From positions 35,625,898-35,689,897 of the forward strand of contig NC_084606.1 of the NCBI RefSeq assembly GCF_033807715.1: DNA of 64,000 bases. The letters run 5' to 3'. A program made the position numbers and the translations under genes. The notes under the pieces were generated by a model that saw nothing but the letters and a program-made list of their open reading frames with translations, was not told the DNA's origin and did not search any database. Numbering within the stretch: position 1 is the stretch's first letter; each line of letters opens with the position of its first letter. Below, piece by piece: positions 36,094 through 45,235 of the stretch. This DNA comes from Cololabis saira. Taxonomy: Eukaryota > Chordata > Actinopteri > Beloniformes > Belonidae.

Positions 36094-37242
36094 TCAACGT
36101 ATCGGGGGACGGATCAAACGGCCGAAACGGCTACGCTTCGCCGCCGGGGGATCACGGGCCGCTAGCAGGGGCGGGGCCGCAACCGGGGGCGAAATCGGGG
36201 GCCGCCCCCGACGCGGAGGTACGGCCACCTGCACCGGCACCTCCACATCCAAATGAGCGGGCTTGAGCCGGTCTATAACGACCCGCTCCGGCCTGCCCCC
36301 CATGTCCACCACAAAGTTCTTAGCCCCCGACTCCAAAACCCGATAGGGCCCGTCATAGGGGGGCTTCAACGGGGTCCGATGTCCGTCATGCCGAACGAAA
36401 ATGTACCTAGCAGAAGGCAGGTCCCTGGGGACATAGGACTCGGGAAGGCAGTGGTGAGAGGTCGGGATGGGCTTCAGGGCATCGGCGACGTCCTGGAACG
36501 CAGACCGCTGAGCAGCAGCCGACCAAGGGGCAGTGGCGTCCGGAAGGAACTCCCCCGGGACCCGGAGAGGCTGCCCATACACCAGCTCGGCGGACGAAGC
36601 CTGGAGGTCCTCCTTGGGGGCAGAGCGAAGACCCAGCATGACCCAGGGCAGGCGGTCGGCCCAGTTGCTGTCCGTAAGGCTGGCCCGCAGAGAAGCCTTC
36701 ATGTCCCGATGAAATCGTTCACAAAGTCCATTCCCCTTGGGGTTGTAGGCTGTGGTGCGGTGCACCTTCACCCCGAGATGATCCGCAACCGCCGTCCAGA
36801 GCTCCGAGGTGAACTGCGGACCCCTGTCACTGGTGATGTCCCCTGGCGCCCCGAACCGGGCCACCCAGCAGCCGATGAAAGCCCGGGCCACCTCCGCTGC
36901 CGTAGTGGAGGACAGAGGGACAGCCTCCGGCCACCTGGTGGTCCTGTCCACCATGGTGAAAACGTGAGTGTATCCCCGGGAAGGTGGCAGGGGGCCCACC
37001 AAGTCCACATTCACATGGTCGAACCGCCTCTCCGGGACGGTAAACGGTGCCAAAGGGGCCTTAGTATGCCGGTGGACTTTGGCCCGCTGGCACGACACGC
37101 ACGCACCAGCCCAGGCTCGAACGTCCTTCCGCCCCGGCCAAACGAACTTGGCCCCCACTAGCTTGGTAGAGGCCTTCGCCCCCGGGTGGGAAAGTCTGTG
37201 GATGGTGTCAAAAACACGGCGCCGCCAGGCTACAGGCACCAT
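36094..37242 (-). CDS. Gypsy integrase segment, copy physically linked to pol (unit 2)
   Basis: This has the same 382-residue content as 31654-32802: HHCC zinc-binding remnant, D-D-E catalytic core and GPY/F module. It is collinear with the pol frame at 39425-41435, the sushi-type element (37244-39424) sitting exactly between them at the target duplication CCATG. Before that insertion pol would have been one frame. Confidence 0.87.
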   Translation of the reverse strand: MVPVAWRRRVFDTIHRLSHPGAKASTKLVGAKFVWPGRKDVRAWAGACVSCQRAKVHRHTKAPLAPFTVPERRFDHVNVDLVGPLPPSRGYTHVFTMVDRTTRWPEAVPLSSTTAAEVARAFIGCWVARFGAPGDITSDRGPQFTSELWTAVADHLGVKVHRTTAYNPKGNGLCERFHRDMKASLRASLTDSNWADRLPWVMLGLRSAPKEDLQASSAELVYGQPLRVPGEFLPDATAPWSAAAQRSAFQDVADALKPIPTSHHCLPESYVPRDLPSARYIFVRHDGHRTPLKPPYDGPYRVLESGAKNFVVDMGGRPERVVIDRLKPAHLDVEVPVQVAVPPRRGRPPISPPVAAPPLLAARDPPAAKRSRFGRLIRPPIR

Positions 37243-37243
37243 G

Positions 37244-39424
37244 TGTCATGGTTTGGTTATTTAGGACCCAAGTGCAGGAGACAGAGGTAGGCGGGAGACA
37301 GGAGTTCTCAAAACAAAAAGGATTTAATCCACAAAAAGGCAAAACAAAGCGCTGCAGAGCAGGATGAACAAAAAACCAGGATCATAAAAAGGGTACGAGG
37401 AGACATGGAGGAAGACACAGTACGGACCGACAGGGCACAAAGGAATGACAAGATATACTGTGGGGATAACGAGACATGACGAGACACAGGTGCAGACACA
37501 ATCAGGGCAGATGGGACACAGGCGGGGCAAGACAGAAACTGAAGGCAGGGGGGAATGTCAACCGTGACAGAACCCCCCCCTCAAGGGACAGATCCCAGAT
37601 GTCCCACTCGGCCTAACACCCAGGCCGGGTGGAGGGGGCCTGGAGGAGGGCCCAGGCCAACACACGGCCAACGTTCCGGGGGCCGTCCTGGGGACCGTGC
37701 AGACCTGCGAGCCAGCTCCGGGGGTCGCCCATGAAGCCGGGCAGGCCGGCGAGAACGCTCGGGGGGACGTCCACGAGGCCGACCAGACAGCTCCGGGGGC
37801 CGCCCACGAGGCCTAGGCCTGGGTCTTGGCGTGGGTCTTGGCGTGGGGCTTGGCAGTCTTGGCGGTCTTGGCGTGGGGCTTGGCGGTCTTGGCGTGGGGC
37901 TTGGCGGTCTTGGCGTGGGGCTTGGCGGTCTTGGCGTGGGGCTTGGCGGTCTTGGCGTGGGGCTCGTGGGGCTTGGCGTGGGGCTGGGCGGTCTTGGCGT
38001 GGGGCTTGGCGGTCTTGGCGTGGGGCTTGGCGGTCTTGGCGTGGGGCTTGGCGGTCTTGGCGTGGGGCTTGGCGGTCTTGGCGTGGGGCTTGGCGGTCTT
38101 GGCGTGGGGATTGGCAGTCTTGGCGTGGGGCTTGGCGGTCTTGGCGTGGGGCTTGGCGGTCTTGGCGTGGGGCTTGGCGTGGGGCTAGGCGGTCTTGGCG
38201 TGGGGCTTGGCGGTCTTGGCGTGGGGCTTGGCGTGGGGCTTGGCGTGACGGGAACGTGACATGGCTCTGGAACGTGACATGGCTCAGGAACGTGACATGG
38301 CTCAGGAACGTGACATGGCTCAGGAACGTGACATGGTTGCGGGGGTACCCGGGTCCGAGGCGCCGGCTGCGGGGGTACCCGGGTCCGGGGCGCCGGTTGC
38401 GGGGGTACCCGGGTCCGAGGCGCCGGCTGCGGGCGTACCCGGGTCCGGGGCGCCGGCTGCGGGGGTACCCGGTTCCGGGGCGCCGGCTGTGGGGGTACGC
38501 GGGTCCGTGGTGCTGGCCCCCCCTCGAGGGGCGCCGCCCCCCCCTCAAGGGACAGATCCCAGATGTCCCCAGAGTCCACATCCAGGGCGGGCTGGGGGGG
38601 GACACGGGTCCTCGGAGCTGGCTGGGGGGGGACACGAGTCCTCGGAGCTGGCTGGGGGGGGACACGAGTCCTCGGAGCCGGCTGGGGGGGGACACGAGTC
38701 CTCGGAGCCGGCTGGGGGGGGACACGAGTCCTCGGAGCCGGCTGGGGGGGGTCCGAAAACATCACCGGAGGAGGGGCTGATGCGTCCGGGACCACCACAG
38801 GAACGTGGGGAGGTGCATCCGAGACCACCACAGGAACATGGGGAGGTGCGTCTGGGACCACCACAGGAACAGGGACAGGTGCAGGAGCTGGAGCCGGAAC
38901 AGGCTGGGGCTGGCGCTGGCGCTGGCGCTGGCGCTGACGCCGTCGCCGTTGCATCTGCAGGCTCCTGGGCCCACCCAGAGCCAGGCGTGTTCCCCAAAAG
39001 GGGTCCCAACACTCACGCACGTTTTTAGCCGCTTCACGGCAGAGGAAGTCCCACATGGTGAGGTACTCTCCCGCTGGGTCCACCTGGTCGGTCCGTTCTG
39101 TCATGGTTTGGTTATTTAGGACCCAAGTGCAGGAGACAGAGGTAGGCGGGAGACAGGAGTTCTCAAAACAAAAAGGATTTAATCCACAAAAAGGCAAAAC
39201 AAAGCGCTGCAGAGCAGGATGAACAAAAAACCAGGATCATAAAAAGGGTACGAGGAGACATGGAGGAAGACACAGTACGGACCGACAGGGCACAAAGGAA
39301 TGACAAGATATACTGTGGGGATAACGAGACATGACGAGACACAGGTGCAGACACAATCAGGGCAGATGGGACACAGGCGGGGCAAGACAGAAACTGAAGG
39401 CAGGGGGGAATGTCAACCGTGACA
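37244..39424 (-). mobile_element. Non-autonomous sushi/Tf1-type LTR element with proline-rich frame
   Basis: LTRs (326 bp, TGTCACGG...CATGACA on the element strand) lie at 39099-39424 (5') and 37244-37569 (3'); I see no base differences between them. The 5-bp duplication CCATG is at 37239-37243 and 39425-39429. The sequence next to the 5' LTR (39084-39098) is complementary over 10 nt to the LTR itself (39277-39286), the arrangement used for self-priming by Tf1 and sushi elements. A TATA-like TATATC lies about 25 nt upstream of that LTR site, and a G-run purine tract abuts the 3' LTR. The interior is only 1.5 kb. Confidence 0.88.
37581..39104 (-). CDS. Proline-rich repeat protein of the sushi-type element
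   Basis: The frame of 507 codons starts at an ATG (39102-39104) that lies in the last bases of the 5' LTR and ends at a TGA that overlaps the 3' polypurine tract. The N-terminus (MTERTDQVDPAGEYLTMWDF, then AKNVRECWDPFWG) looks like the start of a sushi-type Gag. It is followed by an Arg/Gln-rich stretch, Pro/Val runs, PQPAPRTRVP repeats, a HVPEPC repeat block and a long PSPTPRP array, with an Arg/Pro-rich tail. No capsid core, zinc knuckle, protease or RT is seen. An upstream in-frame extension into the LTR (to 39197) is unlikely to be translated. Its function is unknown; it may be a Gag remnant whose repeats have expanded. The unit 1 copy is frameshifted. Confidence 0.6.
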   Translation of the reverse strand: MTERTDQVDPAGEYLTMWDFLCREAAKNVRECWDPFWGTRLALGGPRSLQMQRRRRQRQRQRQRQPQPVPAPAPAPVPVPVVVPDAPPHVPVVVSDAPPHVPVVVPDASAPPPVMFSDPPQPAPRTRVPPQPAPRTRVPPQPAPRTRVPPQPAPRTRVPPQPAPRTRVPPQPALDVDSGDIWDLSLEGGAAPLEGGPAPRTRVPPQPAPRNRVPPQPAPRTRVRPQPAPRTRVPPQPAPRTRVPPQPAPRTRVPPQPCHVPEPCHVPEPCHVPEPCHVPEPCHVPVTPSPTPSPTPRPPSPTPRPPSPTPSPTPRPPSPTPRPPSPTPRLPIPTPRPPSPTPRPPSPTPRPPSPTPRPPSPTPRPPSPTPRPPSPTPSPTSPTPRPPSPTPRPPSPTPRPPSPTPRPPSPTPRPPRLPSPTPRPTPRPRPRPRGRPPELSGRPRGRPPERSRRPARLHGRPPELARRSARSPGRPPERWPCVGLGPPPGPLHPAWVLGRVGHLGSVP

Positions 39425-41435
39425 CCATGGGCCGCGGTTGACCGGTGGAGACGTCGCAGAGTAGAGTGGTGTTGGCTGCGTCGAACACCACCTCCTTCAG
39501 CTGCAGAGCGGTAGGAGTAGACCGGTAGTCCTGCAGTTCCACGTCCGTGGCCTGATCCGCCGCCATGGAGGCATAGTCCAGCCCCAAATGGACGGACGCC
39601 GCAACCACCCGAGAGAGGCAGTCGGCGACAAAGTTCTCCTTGCCCGCCACATGCTGGATATCCGTGGTGAACTCGGAGATTGCCGAGAGATGGCGCTGCT
39701 GCCGCGCTGACCACGGCTCCGACGTCTTCGCCATGGAGAATGTCAGTGGCTTGTGATCCACAAACGCAGTGAAACGGCGCCCCTCCAACAGGAACCGAAA
39801 ATGCCTGGTCGCCAGGAACAGTCCCAGCAGCTCTCTGTCAAAGGCACTATACTTGCGCTCCGAGCCACGGAGCTGCCTGCTAAAGAATGCCAGTGGCTGC
39901 CAGGCGCCGTCCACCCATTGCTCACACACTGCCCCGACGGCATAGTCCGAGGCGTCTGTCGTAAGTGCGATCGGAGCAGAGGGTGACGGGTGAGCAAGCA
40001 CAGCTGCGTCCGCCAGAGCTGTCTTAGCGTCCTCAAAAGCGGTGTTCATCTCCGGGGACCAGTCCAAGCTGTCCTTGGGCGCCTTGCCGCGCAGGGCCTC
40101 GTACAAAGGGCGCATAAGACGGGCAGCGTGGGGCAGGAACCGGTTGTAGAAGTTCACCATCCCCAGGAACTCCTGAAGTGACTGCACCGTGCTGGGGCGC
40201 GGAAACTGGTTGATGGCCTCCACTCTGGCGGGCAGAGGCACAGCCCCCTGCGGCGTGACGTGGTGTCCCAGGAAGGTGATGGAGGACTGTCCAAACTGGC
40301 ACTTGGCCGGGTTGACAATGAGCCCGTGCTCACTGAGCCGTTCAAACAGCTGGCGGAGGTGCGCCATGTGTTGGTCGACGGACGAGCTTGCTATTAAAAT
40401 GTCATCCAAAAAAACAAACAAAAACGGCATGTCCCGAAGCACCGAGTCCATTAAGCGCTGGAACGTCTGCGCCGCCCCCCGGAGGCCAAAAGGCATGCGC
40501 AAAAATTCAAAAAGGCCAAAGGGGGTGACGACAGCCGTCTTCGGTATATCCTGTGGATGTACTGGCACCTGATGGTATCCGCGCACCAGGTCCACCTTGG
40601 AGAAAACGCCGGCCCCCGCCAGATGGGCTGAGAAGTCCTGTATGTGCGGGACGGGGTACCGGTCGGGGGTCGTGGCGTTATTCAACCGGCGGAAATCGCC
40701 ACAGGGGCGCCAACCACCGCCAGCCTTAGTTACCATATGCAGGGGAGACGCCCACGGGCTGTTCGACCGCCGCACAATGCCGAGGCGTTCCATGGTCGAG
40801 AACTCCTCCCGGGCGATGGCCAGCTTGGCGGAGTCGAGGCGCCGGGCCCGGGCGTAGACCGGCGGGCCCACGGTGGTGATATGGTGCTCCACGCCATGCT
40901 TAGCCACTGCAGCCGAGAACGTGGGCGTGGTGAGGTCTGGAAAACTGGCGAGCAGGCGCTGGTATGGGTCTCCCGTGGCGAGCATGTTAGACAGGCAGAG
41001 TGCTCCGCCCCCTCCAAGCGTGCAGGGGTAGGAAGCAAACGACAGGGTGTCAATCAGGCGACAGTTTTTAACATCCACCAGCAGGTTGAAAGCGCAGAGA
41101 AAATCCGCGCCCAGGAGCGGCGTGGACACAGCCGCCATCACAAAGTCCAAGCCGAACCGCCGCCCGCCTAAACACACCTCCACGAACCTGGTGCCGTAAG
41201 TCCGTATAGGTGTGCCGTTAGCGGCGTCCATCTGGGGCCCATGCCCGCCGGCCACGGTGTCCACGGCCTGTGCTGGTAGAATACTGCGTTGCGCGCCGGA
41301 ATCTACCAGCAGCCGCCGGCCAGACAGAGAGTCAGAGATGAACAGCAGCTTGCAGTCGCGGCCGGCGCCCATGGCCACTAACGAGCGCCGGCCCTGGCGT
41401 TTCCCTGCTGCTTGAAACTGCAGGGTTTGCGACAC
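39425..41435 (-). CDS. Gypsy Pol: protease, reverse transcriptase, RNase H (interrupted)
   Basis: The frame begins inside the gag end and lies in the -1 frame relative to gag, with a 58-bp overlap, which suggests ribosomal frameshifting. Domains in order: aspartic protease with LVDSGAQRSILP and PLLGADFL; reverse transcriptase with WRPCGDFRRLN, FSKVDLVRGYHQ, LRMPFGLRGAAQTFQ and the catalytic FVFLDDIL; RNase H with LTTDASDYAVGAV and YSAFDRELLGL. It converts element RNA to DNA. The native frame ends at the sushi-type insertion (39424), after which the open frame runs a few residues into its LTR. The catalytic motifs are intact, so disruption is recent. Similar Pol proteins are abundant in fish. 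Confidence 0.92.
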
Positions 41436-42119
41436 TGTTTAGCCTTGGCTCCAAACCTGGCGTGATAGTAGCAGAGCCCGTCGTCGGTCTGGCGGCGGCC
41501 CATCACCGCCGCCGCGGTGTCCATGTCCTCCTCCATGGGAGAAAATGGTGTTGAAGCGTGCTGCTGCGGCAACAGTGCGTGGATAAACTGCTGCCTGTTG
41601 GCCAGGAAAACCCTGTCGGCCTCTGCCGCCAAGCCACGGTAGTCCTTGGTGGAGGAGAGAGGGTTACTGGCCAGAGCTGTGCGAACTGGCCCCGGAAGCT
41701 GGCGCAGGAAAATGTGTGTGAAGAGGAAGGATGGGTCAGCTGATCCCAGAACAGCCAACATCCTCTCCATCAGCTCTGATGGTTTCCCATCACCGAGGCC
41801 GTTGAGAGACAGCAAACGGTCAGCCTTCTCCAACTCCGACAGTTCGTACAGTTCAAGCAGGAACGTCTTCAGAGCCTCGTTCTTCCCCTGCTCGGGTGGA
41901 TCTTCCAGCAGCATCATTGCACGTGCTGTTGTTGCAGCGTCCAAAGCCGACACAACATGGTAGTATTTTGTTACGTCCTGGGTTATTCCCCTCAGCTGGA
42001 ACTGGGCTTCTATATGCTGAAACCACGGCCGGGGGTTCTGCTGCCAAAAGTCGGGCAGTTTGACTGTTGCGGCATATATATTAGCGGGCGCGTTAGCCGC
42101 GGCCGCGGGAGCGGCGGCG

Positions 42120-42151
<32 letters not shown>

Positions 42152-42187
42152 GGCAGCGGCGGCGGCGGCGTTGTTGTCCTCGTTCAT
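41378..42187 (-). CDS. Gypsy Gag, CsRn1-like
   Basis: The 269-residue frame starts MNEDNN and has a polyalanine tract at about residues 7-30 (GCN repeats, 42100-42175). Then comes a capsid-like region (VKLPDFWQQNPRPWFQHIEA) and a C-terminal C-x2-H-x9-C-x3-C motif (CYYHARFGAKAKQCRKPC). That CHCC motif, instead of a CCHC knuckle, is a known hallmark of CsRn1-type elements. Gag packages the element RNA. No stop or frameshift is seen. Confidence 0.88.
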
Positions 42188-42213
42188 GTCGTTCCGATCT
42201 CGTCGTTACGATC

Positions 42214-42230
42214 TCACATCAGGGTCACCA
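42214..42230 (-). promoter_or_regulatory. Gypsy primer-binding site, tRNA-Trp type
   Basis: On the element strand TGGTGACCCTGATGTGA starts three bases after the 5' LTR. It differs at two positions, both C to T, from the complement of the tRNA-Trp 3' end. CsRn1-like elements are known for tRNA-Trp priming. Confidence 0.8.
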
Positions 42231-42233
42231 AAT

Positions 42234-42450
42234 TGTGGGGTGGAGAACAGCGAGACGAGACACTCTGGTGCGTTTGAGTTGGTTTATTGCATGCTTCCAC
42301 ATCTCAACAGTACAGATGCATGATCGGACTAATAACAACAACGCACCAACCGGAAACGGAAGTAACCCCCCGATCACTCTTCCCCCGAGACCTTAAAGGC
42401 ACAGTACCTGGGTGAATGTCTCTCACCGTACATATATGTGGGTCACCACA
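42234..42450 (-). repeat. Gypsy 5' LTR
   Basis: The 217-bp LTR is followed on its outer side by the target duplication ATAC (42451-42454), which matches 31339-31342. Confidence 0.92.
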
Positions 42451-42835
42451 ATACCATACATTATTTATTATGACTGCAGCCATATTGACAACATAGAAAT
42501 GAATGCTCAAACTGAACAAATGTGTTCACATTGCTTAAAAAGCAGACTATTTGACATAACAGTTAGCTGTCGCTATAAAAATCCAAAGTAAAGCTCCTTT
42601 TCAGGGGCGTCCATGTTGGAAATATGCTAATTAAAGGTCCAGATACACCCAATCATAAAAATAAGTATTCCAATGGTTTTCCCATGCTCTGAAACCATGA
42701 AATAGACACCAAGTTTGCATTTCTAGCCCATTTGGTTCAAAAGTTATCACCAAGCTATGTTTTGATAAATGGCCAATATTAAAATATATTGGATTTCCAG
42801 CAAAAAAATGGCCAGGTAGTCCATATAGGTTGTGT
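42451..42835 (-). repeat. Repeat X, second part after the gypsy insertion
   Basis: This is the inverse of 15640-15990: 'gactgcagccatattgacaa' through 'caccaagctatgttttgata'. It continues the fragment at 31226-31342. The adjacent 42836-43480 is AT-rich intron with no recognised gene and an interrupted TA run at 43253. Confidence 0.8.
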
Positions 42836-43514
42836 TCCTACTGGGTCATAGATATTATTTCTGGTGGACTACCTTTTATAGCAGGGCAAATGCAGCACAC
42901 TAAGAAAACAGGGGACTTGCCCCCCGGGTACTTTGTAGAAATTAAATCTTAAATATTTCACCTTTTTCTTTCTTTCAAACATTTTTTAAAGTGTGTTCCT
43001 GCACCAAGAGACAACAGGTTCACACTCCTGAGTCATAAGGGGTGGACATTACATTATATGTTACTCTGCTGCAAGTAATCATAATTATTCCGAAAAATGT
43101 TATTATTATTTTAACAAATTTGAGAATTATTTTTCACAATCTCTAATAGGCTACGTTCTGCTCTTACATCTGGTATTGCTTGTAAGTCCCGTTGTTGGGC
43201 ATGTGTAGGCTATGTTAATGAGACGGGTATTTCTGCAGCCTGATGAGAGGTTATATATATATACAGTATATATACACATATACACACACACTAAAAGACA
43301 GGGTGCAGAGACACTATCTTACACTTGTCTAGTATTCTGACAAGATTTTTGTAACTTTATCGCTATATTTCCTAAATATTACTTTCCAAAAACCAAAAAA
43401 GCCGAAATATTTTTGACTGCTGCAATGCTGTAATATCAATATTTAAACCCTTAATGTAAAATGATTTGAAACTGGAAAATTAAGTTCATTAAGGTAATGT
43501 TTTCTGTGACTTAC

Positions 43515-43775
43515 TTGTTTTGACAGTTATTGAAGCTGGGGGGCTTGTGGTTCCGTTTCTCAGTTGTGCAGAAACATGGAGGGAATAAGACACTCCTGGC
43601 TTCAGGCTGCTGAACGTAACACTGTTTGTGTTGGTTGTCATCTCTTCCACAGTTTCTCCTCCACTGCAGCAGGTCACAGTGCAAGACTCCACTTCACCAG
43701 CTGGAGGATCCCATTGCAGAGACATTGACTCACTGGTGACGTTAGATACTTTTATCCCAGTAGGAGGAACTGGTT
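43515..43775 (-). CDS. VLIG-type GTPase gene, exon 3: fibronectin type III domain
   Basis: The 261-nt exon encodes one fibronectin type III domain: PPTGIKVSNVTSES start, central LQWDPP, and SLKPGVSYSLHV near the end. It is flanked by a good AG acceptor (intron side at 43776) and a GTAAGT donor, both in phase 1, so it adds exactly 87 codons. Its last base combines with the first two bases of the exon at 7274 to make a lysine codon, which links it to the GTPase exon across a 36-kb intron. Fish VLIG proteins are recalled to carry N-terminal fibronectin domains. The domain probably mediates protein contacts; this is inference. Confidence 0.8.
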
Positions 43776-44061
43776 CTGTGAAAGTTAAATGTAAAAGCAA
43801 TATGTTTTTTTCACAATTCAAGTTCAAAGTGATTGTTTCACTGTATTTACGGACATAAATGATTTGGTCTTGGGTTTTTTTTTTTGGCATATATCTGTGA
43901 ATAATTTTCCTTGCAGACTGCCACAAGCCATTACAATAAACTCAACACAATCAATGTAAAATGTAAATTCACTTACAGTATGTGGCTGCCAATAAGCAAA
44001 TTAATGCCTTCATAATTTGTACAAATTTCATTCAAACATAACATTTTTATGTCAGATTTAC

Positions 44062-44325
44062 CTGTAAATACAGACAAAGAGGTGACCTTGCTTTCAGTTC
44101 CATTTTCTGATATCCTTTTGATGTTGAAAGTATACTCAGTCCCAGGTTTTAATCCCTTAATCTCTACACTGTCTCTGTGGTCAGTGTCCACTCTGCCTCT
44201 CTGTGTGTTGCAGCTGTAATCTACATGCAGCTTGTATTTTACGGAGGAAGAGCTGCTTTCAAACTCAAGAGAAACTGTCTCACTGCCAACATGGAGGACT
44301 GTTACTTCTGGAGGAGGAGGAACAT
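44062..44325 (-). CDS. VLIG-type GTPase gene, exon 2: fibronectin type III domain
   Basis: The 264-nt exon has no stop in frame and encodes a second fibronectin type III domain. It opens with a proline-rich VPPPPEVTV, has YKLHVDYSC in the middle and GLKPGTEYTFNI near the end. The acceptor is 'ctcctctgacag' on the minus strand and the donor is GTAAAT at 44060-44061; both are phase 1, giving exactly 88 codons. It joins exon 3 by forming a glutamate codon. An N-linked-type NGT motif occurs in both fibronectin exons, but no signal peptide is predicted, so secretion is not implied. Confidence 0.8.
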
Positions 44326-44680
44326 CTGTCAGAGGAGAAAACAGGATGCTTTTAGTTGTAAAACCTTCTGAAACGTGCCCTTATCTTCCATCAGTCATGC
44401 TTACAGTCAGCCTGCAGCAAGGCAGAGGAGTCTCCTTCATCACTGTAAAGCTCAAGGAGGGAATCCGGTACATCAGAGAAATCCTTGATGAATGTAGAAA
44501 AAGTTTGCCTCTCATTAAATTAATCAACATAAAAATATATACTGTTCATGTGTTGTGCCTTTATTTTACCTCTTCCCCCTCTGTGTTATCCATTGTTAAA
44601 GTCACAGTCTCAGTTATGCCGGCACATTTGGTCCAGATTGATCAAACCTGTTCCACAGAAAGGTAACATAAAACAATGTA

Positions 44681-45120
44681 AATTAAAGCTGCAAGCAGTG
44701 ATGAACGGGCCCTCGCACCCTTGTGCACATTCAGGCTGCAGTGGAAGCTTGTATGACTTGCATGTAGATTCTTCAGACCTGGACATTTAGTGGATGACAC
44801 CAGCCACCACTATCTATATCAAACCATTCAAAAGTTATGGCAGAAAATAGGAACTATCAGATATCGACCAATCAGAAGAAGGGGCGGGGCTAATTTGCAC
44901 CAATTAAGGTGAATGAGTCAAAACCATGTCCGATGACACCACCCACGAGTCTTTATGTCAAACCATTTATTTTTAGCTGGCTTGCGTGCAAAATTTGGTG
45001 ACATTTGGGGCACGTTTAGGGGGCAAAAAGCCCTCATTTCATCAGAAAAATAAAAACAAGAAAAAAAAAATTCCTACAGATACAATAGGGCCTTCGCAAT
45101 GTAAGTGCTCGAGCCCTAAT
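44681..45120. mobile_element. Non-autonomous DNA transposon, 'gctgcaagcagcgatgaacg' family
   Basis: It starts 'taaagctgcaagcagtgatg' and ends 'gtaagtgctcgagccctaat'. Both ends are common in fish. The same termini occur inside the palindrome (10140-10165, 13875-13910), at 49125-49500 and at 54770-54810. It is non-coding and lies in GTPase intron 1. Confidence 0.7.
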
Positions 45121-45235
45121 AAATAGGCACAAAAAGTGAGGAAATTTGTGTTTGGTAGATTATTTCTTTGTTGTATCAATGCTTATTGTCAATAAACCTT
45201 ACACCGTTATTTCCCGTACCTGTTACATATAACCA

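Larger units (their letters stand above)
30919..39778. repeat. Tandem segmental duplication, unit about 4.43 kb
   Basis: Unit 1 (30919-35354) and unit 2 (35359-39778) are near identical: intronic flank, gypsy 3' LTR, integrase frame, the whole sushi-type element and the RNase H end of pol. Both units end at 'acgcagtgaaacggc'. The junction between them carries four extra bases (TGTG, 35355-35358). Units differ by one 21-bp minisatellite copy, a 6-bp insertion, one base in a C-run and isolated substitutions (for example 31680 A versus 36120 G). Confidence 0.95.
31343..42450 (-). mobile_element. Ty3/gypsy LTR retrotransposon, CsRn1-like, split and partly duplicated
   Basis: The element lies on the minus strand. 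Outer LTRs (217 bp each) are at 42234-42450 (5') and 31343-31559 (3'), and a third, duplicated LTR is at 35783-35999. LTRs begin TGTGGGGTGG and end GTCACCACA; the outer pair is bordered by ATAC (31339-31342 and 42451-42454). Gag, then protease-RT-RNase H-integrase with a GPY/F tail, follow in standard order, with integrase last. CsRn1-clade features are the gag CHCC motif and the tRNA-Trp primer site. A sushi-type element interrupts pol, so this copy cannot make intact Pol. Confidence 0.9.

Noticed and set aside
37581..39197. 538-residue version of the proline-rich protein that starts inside the LTR
   Set aside because: The first 31 residues are LTR sequence upstream of the likely Gag-like start; the same extension occurs before unrelated frames in the other LTR copies.
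42060..42323. Plus-strand polyalanine frame opposite gag
   Set aside because: It is the complement of the GCN tract in the gypsy Gag, read in another frame.
44370..44560. Plus-strand stretch that reads like coding sequence (LQQGRGVSFITVKLKEG)
   Set aside because: It lies in intron 1 of the minus-strand gene, is short and has no recognised family or splice partners.
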